From positions 1-23,699 of the forward strand of contig CAAEBS010000167.1 in assembly GCA_900754175.1 (NCBI GenBank): a stretch of DNA of 23,699 nucleotides. The letters are read 5' to 3'. The position numbers and the translations under genes are program-made. Shown piece by piece: positions 13,596-21,772 of this stretch. This stretch comes from Clostridia bacterium (GTDB taxonomy: Bacteria; Bacillota; Clostridia; Oscillospirales; CAG-272). Numbering within the stretch: the stretch's first letter is position 1; every line of letters starts with the position of its first letter. The notes under the pieces were generated by a model. It saw only the letters and a program-made list of their open reading frames with translations, ran no database searches and was not told the origin of the DNA.

Positions 13596-15074
13596 TCAGA
13601 GGATGATACAGATCAGTCCTCCGCTGCCCTCGTTGATGATCCGCTCCAGCGTTTCGGAAAGCTTGGTGCGGGACTCCTCGGGCATATGCTCAAGCTTGGT
13701 GTGCAAGCCCTCATTTACCAGCTCATACAGGCTCTTGCCGAACACGTTGGACTCCCAGATCTTTCCGGGATCCTCCTCAAATTCCTTGAGCATATATTTC
13801 ACCAGATCCTCGGACTGCTGTTCGGTTCCCACGATCGGGTTAATCTCGGTCTCAATATTCGCCCGGATCATATGGATCGACTGTGCAGAGGCGGACAGCC
13901 GGACGCCGTAGCCGCCGGACTGCTTGACAATCTCCGGCTCCTCCAGATGAAGCTCGGAAATGGTGGGCATCACGATGCCGTAGCCCTTCTCCTCCGCCAT
14001 CTGAAGCGCCTCGGACACCCGGTCGTACTGCGACTTCATTTCCGACAGCTGACGGAGCAAGGCGATCAGCGACTCCTCATCCTCAATTGCAAAGCCGGTC
14101 AGCTCCCGCAGAACTTCATAGTAAAGCTGACGGTCAAAATTCAGCGAAAGCCTTGCCCTGCCGGTTCCCAGGTCGATCTCGTCGATGCGGTAGTCCTGAA
14201 TGTATTCGTTATCGGCAAGCGCCGTAACCGCCCCTTTTATGTCGCCGGTCTTGCGGATCTTATCGGCACAGGCACGGACCGAGGCGTTGACCGAGGTGCA
14301 GATCCTGTGTCCCGGTTCCAGTGCCGACATCCATACCGGCAGGCTGACCCTCATTTCGGTGACCGGAAATTCGTTGAGCACCAGCTCCAGAATATGACGG
14401 ATATCCTCGGCGTCAAGGTCGATACAGCTCACCAACGCCACCGGCACACCGTATTTTCCCTCCAGCTCGTAGGCAAGAGCGATCGCCTCATCCGAGGTCG
14501 GCTGCGCCGAGTTGAGAATCATGGCAAAAGGCTTGCCCAGCTCTTTCAGCTCCTTGACAATCCGCTCCTCCGCCGGAACGTAGCTTTCCCGTGAAATCTC
14601 GCCGATGGTACCGTCGGAGGTAATCAGCATTCCGATGGTGGAGTGCTCCTTGATGACCTTCTCGGTCCCCATCTCCGCCGCCTCGATAAAGGGCATCGGT
14701 TCCTCCTGCCAGGGGGTGTGGACCATCCTCGGTTGTCCGTTTTCAATGGTGCCGAGCGCCTCCGAGACGATGTAGCCTACGCAGTCGATCATCTTGACCC
14801 GCAGGGTGGCGCAGTCGTCCATTTTGATAGTGACCGCCTCATCCGGGACGAATTTCGGCTCGGTGGTCATCACGGTTTTTCCGGCTGCCGACTGCGGCAT
14901 TTCATCCCTTGCCCGCTCCTTGGAGTACCCGTCCTCAATGTTCGGAAGCACAAGCGCCTCCATGAACCGCTTGATAAAAGTGGATTTGCCGGTTCTCACG
15001 GGACCTACGACGCCGATGTAGATGTCGCCCCCGGTGCGTTCGGCAATATCCTGATAAATAGAATGTTCCGCCAT
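13596..15074 (-). CDS. spoIVA: Stage IV sporulation protein A (spore coat morphogenetic ATPase)
   Basis: SpoIVA is an ATPase that polymerises on the outer forespore membrane and forms the basement layer of the spore coat. The 492-residue length equals that of known SpoIVA. The Walker A motif GPVRTGKST is at residues 24-32. The pair Thr70-Thr71 in VMTTEPKF matches the positions of the sensor threonines of the Bacillus protein. The middle domain and the conserved C-terminal end (ERIINEGSGGLICIIL) are intact. It is a single gene with its own terminator. The ribosome-binding site GGGAGGA lies inside a 14-bp hairpin (15082-15119). SpoIVA is sigma-E dependent in Bacillus; a weak sigma-E-like CATATATT lies in that hairpin. 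This gene shows that the organism forms endospores or descends from one that did. Confidence 0.97.
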   Translation of the reverse strand: MAEHSIYQDIAERTGGDIYIGVVGPVRTGKSTFIKRFMEALVLPNIEDGYSKERARDEMPQSAAGKTVMTTEPKFVPDEAVTIKMDDCATLRVKMIDCVGYIVSEALGTIENGQPRMVHTPWQEEPMPFIEAAEMGTEKVIKEHSTIGMLITSDGTIGEISRESYVPAEERIVKELKELGKPFAMILNSAQPTSDEAIALAYELEGKYGVPVALVSCIDLDAEDIRHILELVLNEFPVTEMRVSLPVWMSALEPGHRICTSVNASVRACADKIRKTGDIKGAVTALADNEYIQDYRIDEIDLGTGRARLSLNFDRQLYYEVLRELTGFAIEDEESLIALLRQLSEMKSQYDRVSEALQMAEEKGYGIVMPTISELHLEEPEIVKQSGGYGVRLSASAQSIHMIRANIETEINPIVGTEQQSEDLVKYMLKEFEEDPGKIWESNVFGKSLYELVNEGLHTKLEHMPEESRTKLSETLERIINEGSGGLICIIL

Positions 15075-15119
15075 AAAAAATTCCTCCCGATATATTTGTC
15101 AATAAAATATATGGGAGGA
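15075..15119 (-). terminator. Hairpin that is both coaD-operon terminator and spoIVA RBS stem
   Basis: On the minus strand TCCTCCC-A-TATATTT pairs with AAATATA-TC-GGGAGGA around a 7-nt loop, directly followed by A-TTTTTT and then the spoIVA ATG. This is the form of an intrinsic terminator, and the GGGAGGA arm is the only visible spoIVA ribosome-binding site. RNA reading in from coaD would terminate here or carry a hidden site. A transcript starting inside the hairpin would have a free site. Confidence 0.65.
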
Positions 15120-15148
15120 GCTTTTATTTTAGAACAACCTTGTTCGAT

Positions 15149-15640
15149 TCAGAGGGCGGCGGGGATAATTTTCCCGATCTCTTCGATTGCCGCCTCCGGC
15201 AGGTAGCCGTCAAGCGGCAGATGCGCCCGGATGCGTTCCCGCACGACCGTGGAGCTGAGACCCTCCAGTGCTTTTTCGGACGGAAGCAGAAGCGTCTGTG
15301 CGTGGCAGTGGGCGTTGTTGTACTGCGCCATTTCCTGTTCGTAGGCGTAGTCCTTTTCGTTGCGGTAGCCCTTGACGATAGCGTCGGCGCCAAGCCTTTC
15401 CGCAAGCTCCCACAGCATTCCCTCCGAGGAGATCACCGACACCCCGGGCATATCCCCCAGCGCTGCACGGGCGATTGCCACCCGCTGGGCAAGCGTGAAC
15501 AGATACCGCTTTTCCGGGTTGACCATGACCGCCAGATACACGCTTTCAAAGCGCTCCAGTGCCTGCCGGACAACCTGGATGTGACCGTATGTAATGGGAT
15601 CAAAGCTCCCCGGCACAATGGCAATAGCGTTTTTTTTCAT
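15149..15640 (-). CDS. coaD: Pantetheine-phosphate adenylyltransferase
   Basis: CoaD joins ATP and 4'-phosphopantetheine to give dephospho-CoA, the next-to-last step of CoA synthesis. The 163-residue length is standard. The nucleotidyltransferase motif TYGH (T/HxGH) is at residues 17-20 in PGSFDPITYGH, and LSSTVVRER matches the conserved ISSTxxR motif near the C-terminus. The ATG at 15640 overlaps the rsmD stop codon as ATGA and follows GGGGAGGAAACGAA. RsmD-CoaD is a common gene pair in bacteria. Confidence 0.97.
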   Translation of the reverse strand: MKKNAIAIVPGSFDPITYGHIQVVRQALERFESVYLAVMVNPEKRYLFTLAQRVAIARAALGDMPGVSVISSEGMLWELAERLGADAIVKGYRNEKDYAYEQEMAQYNNAHCHAQTLLLPSEKALEGLSSTVVRERIRAHLPLDGYLPEAAIEEIGKIIPAAL

Positions 15641-16209
15641 TTCGTTTCCTCCCCGGCGTATCCGTACAGGGTGATAAAGGTCTTTCCGTAGCGGGAACGC
15701 CGCAGGACCGGAAAGTGCCCGGCAAGCGCTTCTTCCCCCGCCAGCACGTCCTCCCGGTCGCTTTCGCAGACCACGACCGAGCTTTCTTTCAGGCACCCGG
15801 CGTCGTGCAGAGCCTTCAGGACGGGTACGTACAGCCCGGAGGCGTAGGGCGGATCCAGAAACACAAGGTCAAAGCGGAGCGAACCGGAGCGCCGGATAAA
15901 GTCCAGCCCATCCGCCCGCAGGATCGTACAGCTCTCCGCCAGACGGGTCTTGCCGGCATTTTCCCGGATAATATTCACCGCATCGGCGGAACGGTCGATC
16001 AGGCAGGCGTGCGAAGCGCCACGGCTGACCGCTTCCAGTCCAAGCTGTCCGGAGCCGGCGAAAAGGTCCAGCACCTCTCTGCCCTCCAGCTCATACTGAA
16101 GCATGGAAAAAACCGCTTCTTTCACCCGCTCGGCGGTCGGTCGGGTAGCGTCTCCTGGCAGGGTCTTGAGGTGAATTCCTTTAGCTTTCCCGGTTATGAT
16201 CCTCATCAT
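15637..16209 (-). CDS. rsmD: 16S rRNA (guanine966-N2)-methyltransferase
   Basis: RsmD methylates G966 of 16S rRNA using S-adenosylmethionine. The 190-residue protein starts MMRIITGKAKG, typical of the family, and has RPTAERVKEAVFSML, the AdoMet motif VLDLFAGSGQLGLEA (about 54-68) and the catalytic FLDPPY. The start is ATG 16209 (or 16206) with AGGAG 9 bp upstream. It overlaps the end of uvrC by 29 bp and overlaps coaD by 4 bp, so all three genes are probably translated from one mRNA. Confidence 0.95.
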   Translation of the reverse strand: MMRIITGKAKGIHLKTLPGDATRPTAERVKEAVFSMLQYELEGREVLDLFAGSGQLGLEAVSRGASHACLIDRSADAVNIIRENAGKTRLAESCTILRADGLDFIRRSGSLRFDLVFLDPPYASGLYVPVLKALHDAGCLKESSVVVCESDREDVLAGEEALAGHFPVLRRSRYGKTFITLYGYAGEETK

Positions 16210-18058
16210 GGGCGGTATCTCCTTCCTTATGAAAATACTGATAGATCTGATAAGCGTCGGTTTCGTGGATGCCCGAAACGGCGGCGATCTGCTCCACCGG
16301 CGCTTCCCGCAGAGCGGCAAGCGTTCCGAACGCCGTAAGCAACTTTTTCGCCTTTACCGCTCCCACGCCCGGAATCTTTTCCAGCGACGAATGCTTCAGC
16401 GTCCGGCGTTTTGCGGCGGTGGTTTTTCCGACGGTAAAGCGGTGTACCTCCTCCTGGATCCGGTACATCAGCATAAAGATCTCCTTTTCCCGGGCGATAT
16501 TGATCTCCTCGTGCTCGGTGCACAGCGCCCGGGTCTTGTGGAAGTCGTCCTTGACCATACCGAAAACCGGCAGTTCCATGCCGAACTCCCGCAAAACCTC
16601 CCGGACCGCCGAAACGTGCCCCCGTCCGCCGTCGATCAGAAGCAGATCGGGATACTGGGCAAACGAGCCGGAAGTATCGTCCTTCAGGTGCTGTAACCGC
16701 CGGCGGATCGCCTCCTGCATGGATTTGTAATCGTCCGGCGCCCCCAAAACACTGCGGATGCGAAAGCTCCGGTAATCGCTCTTCTGCGGTTTTCCGTTCA
16801 CGTACACCACCATACCGGCGGTGATGTTTTCGGCGCCGATGTTGGAAATATCGTAGGCTTCTATCCGCTCCGGAACGCTTTCCAGATGCAGAAGCCCGGC
16901 AAGGCGCAGGAGAACCGATTCGTCCCGCTGAGCCTCAAGAAGCTTCTGATGCGCATTTTCCTCGGCGTTGCGGCAGACCGTATCGCAAAGCGTATGCCAG
17001 CCGCCACGCTCCGGTCGCCGCACGGTAACCTTTGTGTGGGCGCCGGCAGAGAGGTATTCCTCCAGGGTCTGCCGGTCGCTGTCCTCCAGCTCAAAGGAGG
17101 TAAGGACGGTCTTGGGAATATCGTCCCGCCCCATATAATGATCCGCCAGAAAGGCGGTCAGCGCACTGCTGTCGGCTACTGCATCCGCACGGAAGCTCCA
17201 GTCCAGCTTGTTGCTTACCGCACCGTTGCGCACGTACATGACCGACAGGCAGGTAGAAAATTCATCGGTGTACATTCCGAACACGTCGAGGTTGGTGTCG
17301 GGCGACGCCACCACGTTCTGCTTTTGCCCAAGCCGTTCCAGCGCCCGCAGAGTGTCACGGCATCTTGCCGCCGCTTCAAAATTTTCCTCCTCAGCGTAGG
17401 TCATCATCTGCGCCTGAAGCCCGGCGGAAGCCACCGCCGTATTTCCCCGCAGGATCTCGGTGCAAAGGCGGATCAGGGCGGCGTATTCTTCCTTTGTCAC
17501 CCTGCCGGTGCAAACGCCGCAACACTGGCGCATCTGATAATAGATGCAGGGGCGCTCCCGCCCGATGTCCCGTGGAAAACTGCGGTTGCAGTTCGGGATT
17601 CCGAGAGTCTTGTGCAGAATGTTCAGGATCGCATAAGCGGCGCCCGTACCGGAAAAGGGACCGAAATATTTTCCCCGGTCGGCAAGGCGGGTGCGGGTGA
17701 CCACAAGCTTGGGATAATCTCCGGCAGTAAGCTTGATATACGGATAGGTCTTGGCGTCCTTCAGCCGGATGTTGTATTTCGGCGCATACTGCTTGATCAG
17801 CGTATTTTCCAGCGAAAGCGCCTCAATCTCGGTCTTGCACAGGATATAGTCAAAGCTGTATACGTTTTCCACCATGCGGGAGGTCTTGATATTTTTCCGG
17901 CTGTTCTGAAAATACTGCGAAACACGGTTTTTGAGCTTGCGGGATTTTCCCACGTAAATCACCTTGCCGTTTTTGTCCCGCATGATATACACGCCCGGTG
18001 TGAGCGGCAAAGAATTTGCCTTTTCCAGAAGCCCGGCGATAACGGTATCGTTTGCCAT
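16181..18058 (-). CDS. uvrC: Excinuclease ABC subunit C
   Basis: UvrC makes both DNA incisions in nucleotide excision repair with UvrA and UvrB. At 625 residues it is full length. Domains in order are the GIY-YIG nuclease (about 20-100, GVYIMRDKNGKVIYVGKS), a Cys-rich segment (PCIYYQMRQCCGVCTG, about 172-187), the UVR motif binding UvrB (ENFEAAARCRDTLRALE), the RNase H-like nuclease (YDISNIGAENITAGMVVY) and a C-terminal helix-hairpin-helix pair (KIPGVGAVKAKKLLTAFG). The start at 18058 follows GGGAGGAGG. The ptsH terminator ends only 20 bp upstream, so no promoter fits in between and read-through from ptsH is likely. Confidence 0.97.
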   Translation of the reverse strand: MANDTVIAGLLEKANSLPLTPGVYIMRDKNGKVIYVGKSRKLKNRVSQYFQNSRKNIKTSRMVENVYSFDYILCKTEIEALSLENTLIKQYAPKYNIRLKDAKTYPYIKLTAGDYPKLVVTRTRLADRGKYFGPFSGTGAAYAILNILHKTLGIPNCNRSFPRDIGRERPCIYYQMRQCCGVCTGRVTKEEYAALIRLCTEILRGNTAVASAGLQAQMMTYAEEENFEAAARCRDTLRALERLGQKQNVVASPDTNLDVFGMYTDEFSTCLSVMYVRNGAVSNKLDWSFRADAVADSSALTAFLADHYMGRDDIPKTVLTSFELEDSDRQTLEEYLSAGAHTKVTVRRPERGGWHTLCDTVCRNAEENAHQKLLEAQRDESVLLRLAGLLHLESVPERIEAYDISNIGAENITAGMVVYVNGKPQKSDYRSFRIRSVLGAPDDYKSMQEAIRRRLQHLKDDTSGSFAQYPDLLLIDGGRGHVSAVREVLREFGMELPVFGMVKDDFHKTRALCTEHEEINIAREKEIFMLMYRIQEEVHRFTVGKTTAAKRRTLKHSSLEKIPGVGAVKAKKLLTAFGTLAALREAPVEQIAAVSGIHETDAYQIYQYFHKEGDTAHDEDHNRES

Positions 18059-18077
18059 TTTTCCTCCTCCCGAAAGA

Positions 18078-18107
18078 ATAAAAAGAGGGGCTGTTGTCCA
18101 ACAGCCC
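18078..18107 (-). terminator. Terminator between ptsH and uvrC
   Basis: GGGCTGTTG-GA-CAACAGCCC, a 9-bp perfect stem, is followed on the minus strand by CTCTTTTTATT. It sits 12 bp after the ptsH stop and 20 bp before the uvrC ATG. Confidence 0.88.
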
Positions 18108-18119
18108 ACGGTTATCAAA

Positions 18120-18383
18120 TTATTCGGCGAAGCTGTTCTGAATCAGCTCAACCAATCCTTCAATTGCTTCCGTTTCGTCCGATCCGTCGGCGATCAAAGT
18201 GACTGTCATTCCTTTTGCGATTCCCAAGGAAAGAACTCCCAGAAGGCTTTTGGCGTTTACCTTACGGTCCTCTTTTTCAACCCAGATGGAAGATTTATAG
18301 GAATTTGCCTTTTGAATGAAAAAGGTGGCAGGACGTGCGTGTAAACCAATATTGTTTGTGATTGTTACGTCTCTTTTTACCAT
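18120..18383 (-). CDS. ptsH: HPr phosphocarrier protein
   Basis: HPr carries phosphate from Enzyme I to the sugar EII components of the phosphotransferase system and, when phosphorylated on serine, is a corepressor with CcpA in Firmicutes. The 87-residue protein has the active His15 in GLHARPA and Ser46 in NAKSLLGVLSLG. The presence of His15 rules out Crh. Enzyme I is not adjacent. It has its own promoter (18463-18491), an AGGAGCAATGTT-ATG start and a strong terminator. Confidence 0.95.
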   Translation of the reverse strand: MVKRDVTITNNIGLHARPATFFIQKANSYKSSIWVEKEDRKVNAKSLLGVLSLGIAKGMTVTLIADGSDETEAIEGLVELIQNSFAE

Positions 18384-18622
18384 AACATTGCTCCTGTTCT
18401 CAAAGTTAACTTCGCATGAGATTACGACAGCCCATTCTCAGAAAGTTAAATTATACAGTAATAGTATATCAAAAATAGGGCTTAAAATCAATAGTGTTCT
18501 GTTGGTAATATTAAATAAACTTTTCAAAAGCGGTCTGATTTTTATGATCAGAATTCACACACTTGGGAAATAATTTGCCAAACTTCCCTTTTTTTCTTGC
18601 ATTTTCGCCATGATTTTCGGGA
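18384..18622. other. Intergenic region upstream of ptsH
   Basis: A 239-bp gap. It holds the ptsH promoter and a leader of about 70 nt. At 18565-18598 is an imperfect GGGAA...TTCCC-T7 structure that would terminate on the plus strand, though no plus-strand gene precedes it. I see no coding sequence. Confidence 0.55.
18463..18491 (-). promoter_or_regulatory. ptsH promoter (TTGATT-N17-TATACT)
   Basis: TTGATT (18491-18486) and TATACT (18468-18463) are spaced 17 bp on the minus strand. Predicted start is near 18456. It may also drive uvrC-rsmD-coaD by read-through. Confidence 0.65.
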
Positions 18623-19171
18623 TTATCCCTCGCTGAAAAGCTCTATTTTCAGGATTTCCACCGATATGGTCACCGAATCGGTGCGGATATTTACCTTTTG
18701 TCCGGGCGCCAGAGAAACCGAGCCGTCCAGAAGGAAGCCGCCGTTATCCGCCAGAGAACCCTTGCACTGTATTCTTCCCCGGGCGTCCACACGGGATTCA
18801 TTGTTGGGGTAAAAGACCTCCACGATCTGCCCGTCGTCCACAAAGTACTCGGAGGACGGCGTAACGCTCAGGGCGATCTCCGACATACTGTCCGACTCCG
18901 GCAACAGCGTGCCGAACAGGTCGCCGCTGTCCGCAAAATAAACCTTGTCTCCTACGCTGACGTAGTTCGGCGTGGTGTACCGGATATCCTTGACCGAAAA
19001 GGTCACTGCATATTCCTGAAGATTTTTGTTTTTGGTAATGGTGTCCATAATGTTGTAGCGGAAATAAATTCCCACCACCGCCGCAATCAGCAACAGCAGG
19101 ATCACGGCGTCAAGGATCCCGAATTTCGGAAACTTCCGTGCCGATTCCGGCTTTTTCTTTCGCTCTTTCAT
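18623..19171 (-). CDS. DUF4330 membrane-anchored protein (second copy)
   Basis: A 182-residue protein with a basic N-terminus (KERKKKPESARK), a helix at about 18-37 (ILDAVILLLLIAAVVGIYF) and an extracytoplasmic beta-rich domain (VTFSVKDIRYTTPNYVSVGDKVYF, then SLAPGQKVNIRTDSVTISVEILKIE). The layout matches DUF4330. It is a diverged paralogue of the next gene upstream and follows it by 12 bp with a GGAGGG site. Last gene of the rimM-trmD operon. Function is unknown; linkage to an O-antigen-ligase-like protein suggests a role in envelope polysaccharide assembly (inference). Confidence 0.75.
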   Translation of the reverse strand: MKERKKKPESARKFPKFGILDAVILLLLIAAVVGIYFRYNIMDTITKNKNLQEYAVTFSVKDIRYTTPNYVSVGDKVYFADSGDLFGTLLPESDSMSEIALSVTPSSEYFVDDGQIVEVFYPNNESRVDARGRIQCKGSLADNGGFLLDGSVSLAPGQKVNIRTDSVTISVEILKIELFSEG

Positions 19172-19183
19172 ACGGATCCCTCC

Positions 19184-19729
19184 TTACCCTGCTTTTTCCG
19201 GACTGATGTGGATGCAATAACCCTCGCACACATAATCCGGGAAACGGAGATACATCTTTTCGCCCACGGCGATCCGGCAGTTGTTCACGGCGTAGCCGGT
19301 GCTCTCGGCGTACTTGTAATCCGCCGTAATGGTGATAACCACGTTGTACAGGTCGGAATACTCCGACAGAATTCCCTCGATCTGCCCGTCGTCACGCTTG
19401 ACGTATTCAAGCTTTGTGTACTTTGTGTTGTAGTCCACCGCCGTCACGGTGCCGATCGTGTTCTTGGTGACCGAATCCACCACCGTATCGTTTTCCCGGA
19501 TCCGGTTGAGGAATTCCCCGTCCACGCCCTTTACCTCCACGGCATACTGAATGGTGCCGGTATTATCGGAGTTCAGGCTCCGGAACCACGAAAACGGGTG
19601 AAACACATAAATGACGCCAACCGCAATCGCTATGACGATGAGGATCAGCAAAAGGTCGATGAAATTGAATTTCCGGCTCTTACGTTTGGTCTTTCCTCCC
19701 GGAGAGGAAATGTTGGAAGCGTTGTTCAC
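19184..19729 (-). CDS. DUF4330 membrane-anchored protein (first copy)
   Basis: A 181-residue protein with the family start: a basic stretch (KTKRKSRK) directly before FNFIDLLLILIVIAIAVGVI (about 21-40), then an external domain with YAVEVKGVDGEFLNRIRENDTV, TIGTVTAVDY and a C-terminal MYLRFPDYVCEGYCIHI containing two Cys. It starts with GTG (19729) after AAAGGATG. It lies 21 bp after the ligase-like gene and 12 bp before its paralogue. The tandem pair arose by duplication. It may be a partner of the adjacent membrane enzyme. Confidence 0.75.
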   Translation of the reverse strand: MNNASNISSPGGKTKRKSRKFNFIDLLLILIVIAIAVGVIYVFHPFSWFRSLNSDNTGTIQYAVEVKGVDGEFLNRIRENDTVVDSVTKNTIGTVTAVDYNTKYTKLEYVKRDDGQIEGILSEYSDLYNVVITITADYKYAESTGYAVNNCRIAVGEKMYLRFPDYVCEGYCIHISPEKAG

Positions 19730-19750
19730 GATAAATCACATCCTTTGTCT

Positions 19751-21772
19751 TTATTTCTGAACCGCAATGTCCAGAGAAGCCACCGAGTCATCCGCCGTCT
19801 GCGCAATATGCTTGCGGGCAATCTCACACTTTCCGAATCTCGTATAAGCGCTGGCAAGCGCCACAAGAATCCAGAAAAGGAAGAACAGCAGATAACTGTA
19901 CCAGATATAATCGAAAAATCCCATAATCAGTGCGGCAATCGTTGCGCAGAAAGCGCAGGCGCAGAAAACTCTCGTTTCGTTGTCGGCAGGTGCGTGAAGG
20001 TACTGCACGATCTGCTGGGTGAAGAAGAAAATCACCGCCAGAAAGACCAGCAGTCCGCTGAAGCCAAGCCCGAACCAGAGCTGAAGATACAGACTGTGGG
20101 CGTGCCCCGCCGCTTCGATGCCCGCATAGGAGAATGCGGGGTAGATCTGCTCAAACACCTCCGGACCGTACCCGACGCCGCTGAAAAAGTATTCCTTGAT
20201 AGCACGGAAGGTTCCACGCCAGGTATACACCCGGTACATCGTGGAGGAATCCGCCAGATCTCCGATGCTGGAAAACCGGTGCCACACGGTGTCCGGAAGC
20301 ACGATCGGCAGAAGCGGCGTTCCAAGAACCAGCAAAAAGAGCCATTTCATGGTATTCCGGCTGTAAATCAGCAGAAAGATCAGCGTGGAAAGGATCACGG
20401 CAATCCATGCGCCCCTCGACCAGGTAAACACAATGCAGGCGACCTGGACAAGGCAGGAAAAGAGCAACAGCAGTTTTTCCTGCAACCGCCTGGATTCCAG
20501 AAGAAACGCAAGCGTGAGCGGAAAGATCATGGCGAGGTAAAATGCCAGCAGATTGGAGTTGCCGAACAGCACGGTCACCCTGCCCCGGATGTCGAAGAAA
20601 TAATTCCGGTCAAGCGTGGAAGTATTGAGGGTGCCGAACAGATATTGCAGAATTCCGAGGGCCGAAACGATCGTAGCGGAGGAAACCAGCGCCACAAGGC
20701 ATCGCTTCAGCCATTTGGCGGTCCGCATCAGGTTGACAATGAGAAAATAACTCATCATCAGGGTAAGCGACAGAAACGCCGCCCGGAAAGACATGGTGCC
20801 GCCCGCCGAAACGATTCCGCCGAACAGAAGCACGATTCCGAAAAGAATCACGGTAATGTCCAGAAGCCCGGCACGGAAAATGCGCTTGCCCTGCACCAAC
20901 TTGATCAGATAGGAAAAGAAAGTCAGGCAGACCGTAAGCCCCAGCATCGTAGCCGGCGTCCCCAGCAGGTTGAAGAACGGCAGAAGAAACAGCGACATCA
21001 GAACGCCGATTTCAGGCACGCTCATCACCATCACGACGCCTGCCACCAGGAAGATCGCACCGACGATCGACCACGGGGACACGAAAAACGTCAATATACC
21101 GCAGACCATGCCGCCGAAGATCATAAGGTTGGATTTTTTATGCGAAGCAGCGGCGGTAACCTCAAAATTTTCGTCCCGGAAACCAAATGCATCCGCAAAA
21201 ACCAGCCTTGAAAAATACCCGCTTCCCGCTTCGTTTGCCAGGTTTTTATCCGAGAAGATCAGCGGGATCGCCGCAATGCACATCACGGCGCCGGCGATCA
21301 TATAGTCGATATTGCCGCTCAGAATGGTGCTTGGCACCAGCAGGCTGATGATATAGACCAGAATGGTATAAATGCCGAACGACATCCAGAAGTTTCCGTA
21401 GGAGCGCATCGGCAGGGTCAGAACCGCACGCACGAATCTCCTTCCCGCCCCTAAGAAAAAGCTGGTCTCAAAGCCCTCCGAAAGCTTTTCCCTTACCTTG
21501 CGGAAGGATTTTTTGGCGGTAGGGTTGCCGAGAAAATAGCTATTGACAAATCCGGATTCAAACACCGCATCCTCGGCGTCGTAAGCGTTGAAGATTCTGC
21601 CGAAAAGCCCGCTTTGCAAAGCGTTGTAGACAGCGTCGGAAAGGCGTGCAAACAGCCCCATGAACAGACTGCGTGAAAAGGGGCGCCGCCGCTCTTTTTT
21701 CTCTTTCCGGCGTTTTTTTTCTTTTCCGGCGCTCTTGGCTTTTTCCTTGCTTTTCTCCTTCTCCGCTTTCAC
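19751..21772 (-). CDS. O-antigen ligase family (Wzy_C) polytopic membrane protein
   Basis: This 673-residue protein has a highly charged N-terminus (residues 1-30, almost all K, E and R), a cytoplasmic region, and about twelve or more transmembrane helices. The Wzy_C-type region is about 395-560: NYFFDIRGRVTVLFGNSNLLAFYLA, then FTWSRGAW, TWRGTFRAIKEYFFSGVGYG and AGHAHSLYLQ. The SRG and GHAHSLYLQ motifs match the loop residues of O-antigen ligases and related polymerases. In a Gram-positive it would polymerise or transfer an envelope glycan, not LPS. The GTG start at 21772 shares bases with the trmD stop (GTGA) and follows AGGAGGAG. Confidence 0.88.
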   Translation of the reverse strand: MKAEKEKSKEKAKSAGKEKKRRKEKKERRRPFSRSLFMGLFARLSDAVYNALQSGLFGRIFNAYDAEDAVFESGFVNSYFLGNPTAKKSFRKVREKLSEGFETSFFLGAGRRFVRAVLTLPMRSYGNFWMSFGIYTILVYIISLLVPSTILSGNIDYMIAGAVMCIAAIPLIFSDKNLANEAGSGYFSRLVFADAFGFRDENFEVTAAASHKKSNLMIFGGMVCGILTFFVSPWSIVGAIFLVAGVVMVMSVPEIGVLMSLFLLPFFNLLGTPATMLGLTVCLTFFSYLIKLVQGKRIFRAGLLDITVILFGIVLLFGGIVSAGGTMSFRAAFLSLTLMMSYFLIVNLMRTAKWLKRCLVALVSSATIVSALGILQYLFGTLNTSTLDRNYFFDIRGRVTVLFGNSNLLAFYLAMIFPLTLAFLLESRRLQEKLLLLFSCLVQVACIVFTWSRGAWIAVILSTLIFLLIYSRNTMKWLFLLVLGTPLLPIVLPDTVWHRFSSIGDLADSSTMYRVYTWRGTFRAIKEYFFSGVGYGPEVFEQIYPAFSYAGIEAAGHAHSLYLQLWFGLGFSGLLVFLAVIFFFTQQIVQYLHAPADNETRVFCACAFCATIAALIMGFFDYIWYSYLLFFLFWILVALASAYTRFGKCEIARKHIAQTADDSVASLDIAVQK

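Noticed and set aside
15132..15145. GAACAACCTTGTTC as a LexA (SOS) box near uvrC
   Set aside because: The Gram-positive LexA box has GAAC-N4-GTTC; here the spacer is 6 bp, and the site lies at the end of the uvrC operon, not at its start.
18120..18383. Crh instead of HPr
   Set aside because: The active His15 is present; Crh lacks it.
18565..18598. A plus-strand terminator (GGGAA...TTCCC-T7)
   Set aside because: No plus-strand gene or promoter precedes it, and the stem is short and interrupted; noted only as a possible antisense end.
18698..21211. An 837-codon open frame on the plus strand
   Set aside because: It is antisense to the ligase-like and DUF4330 genes, has a composition rich in H, R, Q and D with no domain, and no ribosome-binding site; it is a shadow of the real minus-strand genes.
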